In this document: positions 35,740 to 44,485 of the stretch, piece after piece
How the letters are laid out: each line of letters starts with the position of its first letter
How positions within the stretch are numbered: position 1 is the first letter of the stretch
NCBI GenBank assembly: GCA_003132405.1
Contig: PKXQ01000137.1
Location: forward strand, 250-64,249
Source of the DNA: Acidobacteriaceae bacterium
GTDB taxonomy: Bacteria; Acidobacteriota; Terriglobia; Terriglobales; Acidobacteriaceae
DNA length: 64,000 nt
Direction of reading: 5' to 3'
Made by a program: the position numbers and the translations under genes
The notes under the pieces: generated by a model
What the model saw: only the letters and a program-made list of their open reading frames with translations
Told to the model about the DNA's origin: nothing
Database searches by the model: none

Positions 35740-36771
35740 ATGCCTGTCGAACACAACCAGTCTCGGAGCATCGCGCCACACGCCTCTGTTGGCGGCGTGA
35801 TCGCTGAACTGGCGGGGCGGCCCCTCCTGCCAAATGCTGGCATTCCTCTCAATCTGGATTGGGTGCGTGAGGTTCGCGTCAACACTAGCGCGATCGAACG
35901 TCGAGCTCAGTCGCAGGTCGCGCGGCGGACGGTGAAAAAAGAATGGCAGGCGGCGTGGCTGCTGCGCGCGATCACCTGCATGGATCTGACGACTCTCTCC
36001 GGCGATGACACCGACGAGCGCGTGCGCCGATTGTGCGCCAAGGGGCGGCATCCGATCCAGCCGGGGTTGGAACAGAAACTTGGAATTGAAGCGTTGCAGA
36101 TTAAAGTTGCGGCCATCTGCGTCTATCACACGTTTGTGGAAACGGCTTTGCACGCGCTTGAGGGCAGCGGAATCCATGTCGCGGCTGTGTCAACCGGATT
36201 CCCTGCCGGCCTGTCGCCGCTGGCGGAGCGGATCAATGAGATTCGCCGGTCCGTTGAGGCGGGCGCGCATGAGATCGACGTCGTCATCACCCGCGCACAC
36301 GTTTTTGGCGGGCGCTGGCAGGCGCTCTATGACGAAGTGGCGGCCTTTAAACAAGCATGCAGGCCGGCGCACATGAAAGTCATCCTCGGAACCGGCGACT
36401 TACTTACCCTGCGTAACGTGGCGCGAGCGAGCATAGTCGCGATGATGGCAGGCGCTGACTTCATCAAGACTTCAACGGGCAAAGAACCGACGAACGCAAC
36501 CTTGCCGGTGGGGCTGGTGATGACGCGTGTCATCCGCGAATATGCGCAGCAAACTGGCATGGCGGTGGGATTCAAGCCCGCAGGCGGCATTCGGACCGCG
36601 AAACAATCGATCGACTGGCTGGCGATGATTAAAGAAGAGCTAGGCTCGTCATGGCTGCGGGCGGAAATGTTTCGCTTCGGAGCGAGTGGGTTGCTGGGCG
36701 ACATTGAACGGCAACTTGAGCACTACGCGACTGGGCGCTATTCGGCGGAGTATCGGCATCCGTTGGCGTGA
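35740..36771 (+). CDS. deoC: Deoxyribose-phosphate aldolase
   Basis: Cleaves 2-deoxyribose 5-phosphate to glyceraldehyde 3-phosphate and acetaldehyde. The Schiff-base Lys lies in GADFIKTSTGKE and the second active-site Lys in VGFKPAGGIRT. VSTGFPAG and GAHEIDVVITRAH are also family segments. ATG 35740 gives 343 residues; a TTG at 35686 is an alternative. The long form with about 100 extra N-terminal residues is common in Acidobacteriota and Actinobacteria. Followed after 71 bases by an aldehyde dehydrogenase. Confidence 0.93.
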   Translation: MPVEHNQSRSIAPHASVGGVIAELAGRPLLPNAGIPLNLDWVREVRVNTSAIERRAQSQVARRTVKKEWQAAWLLRAITCMDLTTLSGDDTDERVRRLCAKGRHPIQPGLEQKLGIEALQIKVAAICVYHTFVETALHALEGSGIHVAAVSTGFPAGLSPLAERINEIRRSVEAGAHEIDVVITRAHVFGGRWQALYDEVAAFKQACRPAHMKVILGTGDLLTLRNVARASIVAMMAGADFIKTSTGKEPTNATLPVGLVMTRVIREYAQQTGMAVGFKPAGGIRTAKQSIDWLAMIKEELGSSWLRAEMFRFGASGLLGDIERQLEHYATGRYSAEYRHPLA

Positions 36772-36842
36772 AACGGTCTTGGTGCAAGAAATCTTGGTGC
36801 GTTAAGTGACAACTGAATTAAGTAAGAATCGAGCACACGCCA

Positions 36843-39266
36843 ATGAGCATTGCCGAAAAATTTGTGAGCATGGAGTACGGGCCCGCTCCTGAGGATTCGA
36901 AAGAAGCCGTGGCGTGGCTGGAGCGTCATGGCTACCGCTTCCAACATTTCATTGGCGGCGAGTGGCGGGCGCCGGCGGCCGGCGAGTATTTCGATACCGT
37001 CGATCCTTCAAACGGAGAGAAACTGGCGTCGGTTGCGCAAGGCTCGGCGGCTGATATTGAGGCTGCGGTCAAAGCCGCGCGGGCAGCATCTTCGAAATGG
37101 CAGTCACTTACTCCACATGCTCGCGCGCGCTATTTGTACGCGATCGCCCGGCTGGTGCAGAAACATTCGCGGCTGTTAGCGGTTCTCGAGACGATGGACA
37201 ATGGCAAGCCCATCCGCGAGAGTCGCGATATCGATATTCCTCTGGTGGCGCGGCATTTCTATCACCATGCGGGGTGGGCGCAACTCCTCGATCAAGAATT
37301 TCCCGAGTATGTTCCTTGCGGGGTCGTTGGGCAGATCATCCCCTGGAATTTTCCGCTGTTGATGCTGGCCTGGAAGATTGCCCCGGCGCTCGCGACAGGT
37401 AACACCGTTGTCTTGAAGCCGGCAGAGTTCACGCCGCTCACTGCACTCGTCTTCGCCGGAATCTGCCAGGAAGCCGGATTGCCCGCGGGTGTGGTCAACA
37501 TCGTCACTGGAGACGGCGCAACGGGCGAGGCGCTGGTCAAACATCCTGACGTCGATAAGATCGCCTTCACCGGATCGACGGAGGTCGGACGTGCGATTCG
37601 CGCCGCGACGGCGGCGAGCCACAAGCGTCTTTCGCTTGAACTGGGTGGAAAATCTCCGTTTATTGTTTTCGAGGACGCCGACCTCGATAGCACGGTCGAA
37701 GGGCTGGTCGATGGAATCTGGTTCAATCAGGGTCAGGTGTGCTGCGCGGGCTCACGCCTGCTGATGCAAGAGAGCATTGCCGAAGTTCTAATCGCCAAAA
37801 TTCAGGATCGTATGAGCACCTTGCGCGTCGGCGCGCCGCTCGACAAGGCGATCGACATTGGCGCGATTGTTGCCGGCGTGCAGCTTGATCGCATTCGCAA
37901 GCTCGTCGATCAAGGCGTCGCCGATGGGGCCACTTGCTGGCAGCCGCAGATCGCGTTGCCTTCGCGCGGATTTTACTATCCGCCAACGCTGCTGAGCAAT
38001 GTGCACCCGACGTCGATTGTGGCGCAGCAAGAAATTTTTGGGCCGGTGCTGGCGGCGATGACATTCCGCACGCCTTCGGAAGCGGTCGAACTGGCGAATA
38101 ACACGGTTTATGGATTGGCCGCCTGCGTCTGGAGCGAGAGCATCAACGTCGCCTTGCATGTTGCCTCGCAAATCAAGGCGGGTGTGGTCTGGGTGAATTG
38201 CACGAATCTGTTCGACGCGTCCTGCGGCTTTGGCGGCTATCGCGAGAGCGGCTACGGACGTGAAGGCGGACGCGAAGGCCTGCTCGAATATATGGAGCCG
38301 GCGTGGTTCAAGAACGCGCCGATGCTGCCGGCGGAGACGACACGGACGCTCGAGACGGAACTCGACGAGGATTTTGACACGTCGACTGGCGCCGTTGACG
38401 GTGTTGCGCGGGCGATCGATCCTCCGACAATCGATCGAACTGTCAAGCTCTATATCGGAGGCAAGCAGGCGCGGCCTGACTCGGGCTATAGCACGGAGGT
38501 GCGCGCGTCCGACGGACGATTGCTCGGAGAAGCTCCGCTGGGTAATCGCAAAGATATTCGCAACGCTGTCGAGGCGGCGCGCAAGGCCACCGGATGGGCG
38601 AAGGCCACGGCGCACAATCGCGCGCAAGTTCTTTATTACTGCGCGGAAAATCTTTCGCAGCGGCGCGATGAAATTGCACATCGGCTAGCCGACGCGGTTG
38701 GCGAAAAGCAGGCTGCCGTGGAAGTGGAGCTCAGCATCGAGCGCATTTTCTCTTACGCGGCATGGGCCGATAAGTTCGATGGCGCGGTGCACAATCCTCC
38801 GTTCCGCAATGTTGCGATCGCGATGAATGAGGCGATTGGAACGGTGGGCGTCATTTGCCCGCGAGAGACGCCGCTGCTCGGATTTATTTCTGTCGTGATG
38901 CCGGCGCTAGCTGTGGGGAACACGGTGATCGCTGTCCCATCCGAAACTTATCCGCTCATCGCGGGCGATCTTTACCAACTGTTCGATACCAGCGATCTAC
39001 CCGGCGGCGCGCTCAACATTGTCACCGGATATACCTCGCAGCTCTTGAAGACGCTCGCTGAACACGACGACGTCGATGCCATATGGTGCTTCGGCGATGA
39101 GGCCAGTGCCGCCGCGGCTAAGGCGATGTCGGTGGGCAATCTGAAGCAGGTGTGGACGAACGAAGGGCGCGCCATCGATTGGTTCAACCCGAAACTGGGC
39201 GAGGGACGGTGGTTTCTTGAGCATGCCACGCAAGTGAAGAATATCTGGGTTCCTTACGGCGAATAG
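36843..39266 (+). CDS. Two-domain aldehyde dehydrogenase (ALDH16-like)
   Basis: An 807-residue NAD(P)-dependent aldehyde dehydrogenase made of two ALDH-like domains. The first (about 30-500) is complete: IIPWNFPLLM, FTGSTEVGR, Glu266 in LSLELGGKSP and Cys300 in NQGQVCCAGSR. The second (about 530-807) keeps the fold (GVICPRETPLLGF, NTVIAVPSE) but has no equivalent of the catalytic Cys or Glu. This is the layout of bacterial ALDH16. After deoC, its likely substrate is acetaldehyde, giving acetate. Lone TrpF and small genes follow. Confidence 0.9.
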   Translation: MSIAEKFVSMEYGPAPEDSKEAVAWLERHGYRFQHFIGGEWRAPAAGEYFDTVDPSNGEKLASVAQGSAADIEAAVKAARAASSKWQSLTPHARARYLYAIARLVQKHSRLLAVLETMDNGKPIRESRDIDIPLVARHFYHHAGWAQLLDQEFPEYVPCGVVGQIIPWNFPLLMLAWKIAPALATGNTVVLKPAEFTPLTALVFAGICQEAGLPAGVVNIVTGDGATGEALVKHPDVDKIAFTGSTEVGRAIRAATAASHKRLSLELGGKSPFIVFEDADLDSTVEGLVDGIWFNQGQVCCAGSRLLMQESIAEVLIAKIQDRMSTLRVGAPLDKAIDIGAIVAGVQLDRIRKLVDQGVADGATCWQPQIALPSRGFYYPPTLLSNVHPTSIVAQQEIFGPVLAAMTFRTPSEAVELANNTVYGLAACVWSESINVALHVASQIKAGVVWVNCTNLFDASCGFGGYRESGYGREGGREGLLEYMEPAWFKNAPMLPAETTRTLETELDEDFDTSTGAVDGVARAIDPPTIDRTVKLYIGGKQARPDSGYSTEVRASDGRLLGEAPLGNRKDIRNAVEAARKATGWAKATAHNRAQVLYYCAENLSQRRDEIAHRLADAVGEKQAAVEVELSIERIFSYAAWADKFDGAVHNPPFRNVAIAMNEAIGTVGVICPRETPLLGFISVVMPALAVGNTVIAVPSETYPLIAGDLYQLFDTSDLPGGALNIVTGYTSQLLKTLAEHDDVDAIWCFGDEASAAAAKAMSVGNLKQVWTNEGRAIDWFNPKLGEGRWFLEHATQVKNIWVPYGE

Positions 39267-39316
39267 AGAGCGTGTCGTTGGCATTAACGTGGTGAGGCAT
39301 CCCCATAAGACCTGCG

Positions 39317-39759
39317 ATGAAAATATGGCTGAAGCGCATCGTAATCGGCTCCTGTTTAGTGGGGTTAGGAGTGCTGTTCTCATGGGTGTGGTTCATCGAA
39401 ATGGTGAAGCGGTACCCGATGGACTACGACCCGATAGATATCGAGTACGTGCTCTGGAAGCATGGCCTTAATCAGAACATGAATCTCGACCACGCGCTCG
39501 TAGCAATGACTCACGATACGTGGGTTGTAAAGCTTGTTGAGGGGAAAACGAAAAAGCAGCTGACGGAGCGGTTCGGCGCCATCCGAACGTACAACCAGGC
39601 GCGACCTTACGACCAGTACTGTGCCAACCTACCTGAGACTGTGGGTGACTAGGAGTTCGCTCGAAGGGGAAGGAAGTAGTCATGCTTCGGGACAGTGACT
39701 GGCTTGTGATCCTTGATAACGGGAAAGCCGTAGATCTCGTTCTATGTAAGGGACTGTAA
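39317..39759 (+). pseudogene. Small membrane protein gene, broken by a frameshift
   Basis: The frame from ATG 39317 encodes one membrane helix (about 7-27) and a soluble domain, then stops at 39650. The -1 frame, open from 39649 to the stop at 39759, continues with EVVMLRDSDWLVILDNGKAV, which reads like the rest of the same domain. The two frames meet in one or two bases around 39649. A one-base indel (or sequencing error) in an otherwise intact gene is the simplest reading. Function unknown. Confidence 0.55.
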
Positions 39760-39801
39760 AGGCGTGCGGCCTTCGTCTCTACTGGAAATCACGTAAGCCT
39801 C

Positions 39802-40473
39802 ATGAAAGCAACGCGCACGCCTCGTGTAAAAATTTGCTGCATCGGGAGCGTTGAGGAAGCGGCCGTGGCGGTCGACTGTGGAGCGTCCGCGCTCGGCTTG
39901 GTTTCACACATGCCGAGCGGGCCGGGTGTAATCGGCGATGAACTCATCGGGCGAATTGCCGCGAGCGTTCCGCCCGCCATCGGAACATTCCTGCTGACCT
40001 CGCGACAGAGCGTTGCCGCCATTATCAAGCAGCATCGCTTCTGCCGGACGAATACGATCCAACTCTGCGATCATCTCACTCGCGGGACACACCGCGATCT
40101 CAAAGATGCCTTGCCTGGAATCTCTGTGGTTCAGGTCATCCACGTGACCGGTCCCGAATCCGTGCAGGAATCGACGCGTGTGGCACCGCATGTGGACGCA
40201 ATCCTGCTCGATTCCGGAAACCAGAAACTCGCGGTCAAGGAATTAGGCGGGACGGGAAGAACTCACGACTGGACGCTCAGTCGCACGATCCGGGAACGAA
40301 TCGGCGTCCCGCTGTTTCTCGCCGGAGGGCTCAATCCCGAGAACGTCGGCCAGGCCATCGAAGAGGTAGGTTCGTTCGCGCTCGATGTATGTTCCGGCGT
40401 ACGAACCGACGGCAAGCTGGACCCAACCAAGCTAAAGCGGTTCTTTCGAGCGGTCCGCAGCTCGGGCGCGTAA
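39802..40473 (+). CDS. trpF: Phosphoribosylanthranilate isomerase-like protein (TrpF)
   Basis: A TIM-barrel of 223 residues. VKICCI at residues 9-14 holds the catalytic-base Cys (family KICG), LLDSG the general acid Asp, and ALDVCSGVRTDGKLD plus LAGGLNPENV bind phosphate. The usual reaction is the third step of tryptophan synthesis. It stands alone, away from any trp gene, and ICC in place of ICG and a gapped middle suggest a diverged paralogue that may act on something else. Confidence 0.8.
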   Translation: MKATRTPRVKICCIGSVEEAAVAVDCGASALGLVSHMPSGPGVIGDELIGRIAASVPPAIGTFLLTSRQSVAAIIKQHRFCRTNTIQLCDHLTRGTHRDLKDALPGISVVQVIHVTGPESVQESTRVAPHVDAILLDSGNQKLAVKELGGTGRTHDWTLSRTIRERIGVPLFLAGGLNPENVGQAIEEVGSFALDVCSGVRTDGKLDPTKLKRFFRAVRSSGA

Positions 40474-40907
40474 TAACCAGTGGCCAACCTCGAGGGGCTA
40501 CTTTAAGATCGCGATCCCTATCGTAAGTGACGAAAAAAACATTGCAACCAAGGCGCTTAAAACGAGAGCCACTACGCTCATACATCCATAGGGTGTTGGG
40601 AAATGGCTTGCGTTGTGGTGGCTGCTCTCCGGAACTTCCGGTTCGCGTTTGCCCGGCACTGAGTTCTCCAGTACGGCGATTTCGGGCCCGCTATCTGCAC
40701 GAGTCTGCAGACGGCAGCTAAATATCCCACGATCCCGCAAACGCTTCAAAATCAGCTTGTCCCAAGTCTAACTGTCGGTATCGCGTTGACTTTTGCGTGC
40801 CCTACAGGCAAACTCTCAATTCGCGCGTGCTCTGCATTTGGGGCGCGCTACGAGCTCGTTGCCACGTGCGCGACGAGGCGAAGACGGAACCAGGAAACAT
40901 TCACTTT
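40474..40907. other. Gene-poor gap with one possible tiny membrane peptide
   Basis: A 434-base stretch. The only protein-like signal is a minus-strand ATG at 40581 giving a 27-residue hydrophobic peptide (MSVVALVLSALVAMFF onward, stop at 40498). It lacks a clear ribosome binding site, so I do not call it a gene. The rest holds nothing I recognise. Confidence 0.35.
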
Positions 40908-41354
40908 ATGCCCGCAGATCGCGTCTCCTATACGCTCGATTCGACGTTGGAGACGGTGAACAATGCCGAAGAAACGGCTGGCCGGATGGCGACCGAAGCC
41001 GGTTTTGACGACGAGGAGGTCATGAAGATCTCCATGGCGGTGCGTGAAGCGGCAGTGAACGCAGTCTTGCATGGCAATGCCTACGACCCCAGCAAGAAGG
41101 TTACACTGGCATTTGAACGTACGACTCGCGACCTGGTCATTGTCATCAAAGATCAAGGTAAAGGCCTCGACGCCAGCAAGATTCCCGACCCGTTGGCGCC
41201 CGAGAACCTGATGAAAACATCGGGGCGTGGTATTTTCCTAATACGCTCGTTCATGGACGAGGTGGAAATCCACCCCTCCCAGACGGGCACCGAACTTATA
41301 ATGATCAAGCACGTCCACGGCAACCCCGCGGACTCCAAGGAGGCTCCTCAGTGA
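40908..41354 (+). CDS. RsbW-like anti-sigma factor / HATPase
   Basis: A GHKL-fold ATPase of 148 residues of the anti-sigma serine-kinase type. The N box is [16 protein letters not shown]1 is DQGKGLD and G2 is [10 protein letters not shown]. Such proteins bind a sigma factor and phosphorylate an STAS antagonist. ATG 40908 is chosen over a GTG at 40797 because the family fold begins here. The stop overlaps the next gene's GTG by four bases. No sigma factor is adjacent. Confidence 0.88.
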   Translation: MPADRVSYTLDSTLETVNNAEETAGRMATEAGFDDEEVMKISMAVREAAVNAVLHGNAYDPSKKVTLAFERTTRDLVIVIKDQGKGLDASKIPDPLAPENLMKTSGRGIFLIRSFMDEVEIHPSQTGTELIMIKHVHGNPADSKEAPQ

Positions 41355-41698
41355 CAATGAAGTCCAGCACTCGACAGGTGGATGGCGTCACGATTGTCGA
41401 TCTCAGCGGCCGGATCACCCTCGGCGAAGGCAGCGTGGTTCTGCGCGAAACTGTGCGCGACCTGCTTTCCAAGGGGCAGAAAAAAATCCTGCTCAACCTC
41501 GGCGACGTGAACTATATCGACAGCTCCGGTATCGGCGAGCTGGTCAGCGCATTTACCACCGCCAAGAATCAGGGCGGCGAACTCAAGCTGCTCAACCTCA
41601 CCAAGAAAGTCCACGACCTGCTGCAGATTACGAAACTCTACACCGTCTTTGACGTCAAGGAAGACGAAGCGGGCGCGGTAAAGTCTTTCACGAAATAG
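41351..41698 (+). CDS. STAS-domain anti-sigma factor antagonist (RsbV-like)
   Basis: A 115-residue STAS protein. The phosphorylatable Ser lies in [10 protein letters not shown] at residues 58-59. The unphosphorylated form would bind the RsbW-like partner and free its sigma factor. It starts at GTG 41351 in a GTGA overlap with the upstream gene, so the two are co-translated. The ATG at 41357 is an alternative start. Confidence 0.92.
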   Translation: MTMKSSTRQVDGVTIVDLSGRITLGEGSVVLRETVRDLLSKGQKKILLNLGDVNYIDSSGIGELVSAFTTAKNQGGELKLLNLTKKVHDLLQITKLYTVFDVKEDEAGAVKSFTK

Positions 41699-41905
41699 TG
41701 GACGCGGCTTGCTTCATTCGGGAATAGTTCGCCGCGAATTTGTGGCCAGCCGGGGCGTGGCCCCGGCACTCCACCTTTTTTGACGAGGTGCGCTACTTCC
41801 CTTTTCGGCACGGCGCCGCGAAAAATTGCGCGCGAATCAACGCTGACCCTCTTCCTTCCACCTACAATCAAAATTGAGGACGCACTTCTCGCCGCCTCAG
41901 TCCCT

Positions 41906-42436
41906 ATGCTTCGCTCTTCTGCTGTTTTCGTTGCAATTATTTTTGTGATCGTACTTTCTATGGCCTCGATGTGCGACGCGGGCAATACTCCTGCGCATGA
42001 CTGTGTGTCATTCGCCGAGGCGGCGAAGCACTTGGGCGCCGGCCAATGCGTCCGCGGAACTGTGCTGCATGTTGAGACGGGCACCAAAGGTGTCACCGTG
42101 CTCAACTTCTGCAAAGATGGCAAGGCGTGTCCCTTCACCGTCGTTGTGTTCCCCTCCGACCTCAAGAAAATGGGCGATGTGCGTCAGCTCGAAGGCCAGC
42201 AGATCGAGATTAAGGGAACGATCCAGGATTATGACGGTCGCACTCAGATCATTTTGCGCCGCGCCAAACAGCTGGGCGAGGGCGCATTCCTATTATTTCC
42301 CATGGTGCCCACCGATTACGACGTAGAACGCGCCGGCCACAACGCGACGAAAGCGAAGCGCGTGAAAACTCCCAAGGCGAAAAACGTTAGAGAAGAAGCG
42401 CCACTTCCAATTGAAGAGGCCGGAGAACCGCAGTAA
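41906..42436 (+). CDS. Secreted OB-fold-like hypothetical protein
   Basis: A 176-residue exported protein. From ATG 41906 a signal peptide ends around MASMCDAG; the core (about 30-125) has a beta pattern GQCVRGTVLHVETG, CPFTVVVFPSDL and QIEIKGTIQDYDGRTQIIL, close to nucleic-acid-binding OB-folds of the YhcR type. Two or three Cys may pair. A Lys/Arg-rich tail follows. Function unknown. Confidence 0.7.
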   Translation: MLRSSAVFVAIIFVIVLSMASMCDAGNTPAHDCVSFAEAAKHLGAGQCVRGTVLHVETGTKGVTVLNFCKDGKACPFTVVVFPSDLKKMGDVRQLEGQQIEIKGTIQDYDGRTQIILRRAKQLGEGAFLLFPMVPTDYDVERAGHNATKAKRVKTPKAKNVREEAPLPIEEAGEPQ

Positions 42437-42470
42437 GAAAAGCTGCTTCAGCTCGGCAGCTCGAAGCAGC
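42435..42470 (-). terminator. Intrinsic terminator for the minus-strand barrel gene
   Basis: GCTGCTTC (42442-42449) and GAAGCAGC (42463-42470) form a perfect eight-base stem with a 13-base loop between two convergent genes. On the minus strand it is followed by the T-rich TTTCTT (42440-42435). It serves the 42499-43038 gene, and the stem could also end the plus-strand one. Confidence 0.6.
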
Positions 42471-42498
42471 CCTATGCCACTTGTCAGTTGTTTGAAAC

Positions 42499-43038
42499 CT
42501 AGAAGCGGAACACGATACCGCTTGTGATCCTCACATTGTTGCTCTGGCTGGATGAGGGGCCTCCGTCAATACCCCCGATATGGTAGTAGACCCAATCCAC
42601 ATCCGCTACGCGAAACGAGATGGCATGGGCAACTTTGACGTCGACTCCACCACCGAACATCATAGTAAAACCGTTCGTGGAGACCGACACACCGTCTGCG
42701 GACGCGCCGAGGCTGGATCCGCCCACCAGGAAATGCGCGAATGGGTTTACCTTGCCCTCGCGGAACGCAACCACCGGACCGCCGGAGTAGCTGTAAACGT
42801 GAGCGTTTACGCCATCGACCGTTGCGTAGCTGCCGCTCAAATCGCCCGTCACACCGACAAATTTGTTGAAGTAGCCGGTTACGGCAGCATCCCAGCCATT
42901 AAAACCTTGGCCACTTACGCCATCGCTACCGCCAATGTGCAGGTATTGATAGCCGCCGAACACCTCTACCCTATCTTGCGCCATCGACGGAAGCGAAAGA
43001 AGTCCCAGAAATACAATCAAAGCCACAACTTTTTGCAT
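42499..43038 (-). CDS. Outer-membrane beta-barrel protein
   Basis: A 179-residue barrel protein. The start at ATG 43038 has AAAGGAGAAAGT directly upstream, and a signal peptide (MQKVVALIVFLGLLSLPSMAQ, split here) follows. The mature part has alternating strands such as VEVFGGYQYLHIGG and ends VFRF, the terminal aromatic signal for barrel assembly. It looks like an OmpA-type eight-strand barrel without a peptidoglycan-binding domain. Function unknown. Confidence 0.78.
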   Translation of the reverse strand: MQKVVALIVFLGLLSLPSMAQDRVEVFGGYQYLHIGGSDGVSGQGFNGWDAAVTGYFNKFVGVTGDLSGSYATVDGVNAHVYSYSGGPVVAFREGKVNPFAHFLVGGSSLGASADGVSVSTNGFTMMFGGGVDVKVAHAISFRVADVDWVYYHIGGIDGGPSSSQSNNVRITSGIVFRF

Positions 43039-43092
43039 ACTTTCTCCTTTGCGAAAATTGAACTTCAACCTGATTCCGATTGCGAACCTGAC

Positions 43093-43124
43093 ATCTAACC
43101 GTGGCTCTTAGTGAACAGTTAGAT
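43093..43124. promoter_or_regulatory. Inverted repeat upstream of the barrel gene
   Basis: ATCTAAC (43093-43099) and GTTAGAT (43118-43124) are exact inverted copies, 18 bases apart, 55 bases upstream of the barrel start. It could be an operator or a leader hairpin. The evidence is symmetry and place only. Confidence 0.3.
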
Positions 43125-43221
43125 AGGCTACTTAGCGCAAAGTCGACCGTAATACAGCGGTACTATAGCATTCTGAAGGTGGTGTTACACGTGACATTAT
43201 CACACTTATGCGTGACTTATC

Positions 43222-44466
43222 TCACACCATACCCTTGCGTAACTCGTCCAGAGGATACTTAGTCCCCCGCCACACGATACCCCCGTTCCAAAGCGTGAGA
43301 ATCATGGAGCGCAAGAGCGTATACATGAACAGGCTGGTGCTCACGGGATGCAGAAAAAAATAATAAGATGGCACGGCCGACATGCCCGACATGCCGCGAT
43401 AAATACCAAAGAGTGAAATTAGCGCGATTGCATAAGGAACGCGTGCCCATCCATGGGCCAGAAAGACACCGAGAAATGGCCCGAGATTCAGAAAGCCCAG
43501 GCCGATAATCGTGATCACGGTTCGCCACCATTGAAAAGAAAGTACGGCAAAAACATTCTTGGTGAGATTGTTGACGATGCCAAATGCGCCTTTTGCCCAG
43601 TGGAGCGAAATCAGGTCTTCGCCAAAGACATTGCGCTGGGCGAATCCAGAGTTCTTGACGATCTTGCCGAGTTTCATGTCATCGACTACTTCCATGCGCA
43701 AGGCGCGATACGTTCCCACCGAGTCATAGACCGAGCGCCGCACCATGTTGAAAGCGCCGACACCCATATGATCGCGCGCCCTTGGATCTGCCACTTTCCA
43801 TGGCCGGTGTCCAAATACAAAAAGCGCCTGGAAGAAGGCAATCATCATTCTCTCGCTCGGTCGTTTCATGATCATGCGGGGAAAAAGAACGACATGGTCG
43901 GCGCGCTCGACTTCGGCATAGGCGATGGCGCGCCGCAGGGCATCCGGCTTAAACAGCACGTCGGCGTCGGTGAAGAGTAGCCAGTCTCCGGTCGCCTTCT
44001 GGCCGGCCGTCCACATGGCGTGCGTTTTTCCTAGCCATCCTGAGGGTAGTTCCGAAACGTGAATCACCTTCAACGGTTTAGAGCAGACACTCTTATCCGT
44101 CTCTGTCGGCAGTGTGGGTACTCTCGGCAAGCGGACAGGAGTGTCCGCTCCACATGATGCTGCCACTTCGTCCATGATTTTGCCGGTGCGGTCGGTCGAA
44201 CGATCGTCGACGGCGATCACTTCGTAGTTGGAATAATCGAGAGCAAGCAACTGCCCAAGCGTCTTGCGAATGTCTTCTTCTTCGTTACGCGCCGGAACAA
44301 TAATGCTGACTCGGGGCTCGCCACTTGCTGTCGCGGGTCTGCGATCCCATTCTGGCCGCGCTATGTCGGTGACGTGCGGCATGCCGATCGCCGCTTCGAC
44401 AATGCGCGAAAACCAGGCGAGTGCGAGAATCCCGCCTGCAATCCAATTAATTATTTGCCAATGCAT
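43222..44466 (-). CDS. Membrane GT2 glycosyltransferase, HpnB/CrtQ-like
   Basis: A GT2-fold enzyme of 414 residues with membrane helices at both ends. IIVPARNEEEDIRKTL, VDDRSTDRT and LLFTDADVLFKPDA carry the nucleotide-sugar and metal residues. PSGWLGKTHAMW and the arrangement resemble hopene-associated HpnB and carotenoid CrtQ-like enzymes; I cannot choose. ATG 44466 is 19 bases past the MFS gene's stop; the ORF's extension to 44712 overlaps MFS and is rejected. With hopanoid genes 6 kb off, a lipid acceptor is plausible. Confidence 0.78.
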   Translation of the reverse strand: MHWQIINWIAGGILALAWFSRIVEAAIGMPHVTDIARPEWDRRPATASGEPRVSIIVPARNEEEDIRKTLGQLLALDYSNYEVIAVDDRSTDRTGKIMDEVAASCGADTPVRLPRVPTLPTETDKSVCSKPLKVIHVSELPSGWLGKTHAMWTAGQKATGDWLLFTDADVLFKPDALRRAIAYAEVERADHVVLFPRMIMKRPSERMMIAFFQALFVFGHRPWKVADPRARDHMGVGAFNMVRRSVYDSVGTYRALRMEVVDDMKLGKIVKNSGFAQRNVFGEDLISLHWAKGAFGIVNNLTKNVFAVLSFQWWRTVITIIGLGFLNLGPFLGVFLAHGWARVPYAIALISLFGIYRGMSGMSAVPSYYFFLHPVSTSLFMYTLLRSMILTLWNGGIVWRGTKYPLDELRKGMV

Positions 44467-44485
44467 TCGGCCGGGAAGATGCCTT

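Noticed and set aside
37788..38681. A 297-codon minus-strand ORF within the ALDH gene
   Set aside because: Arg-rich composition and complete overlap with conserved ALDH sequence mark it as a shadow frame.
40498..40581. A 27-residue hydrophobic peptide on the minus strand
   Set aside because: It has no convincing ribosome binding site or conservation evidence.
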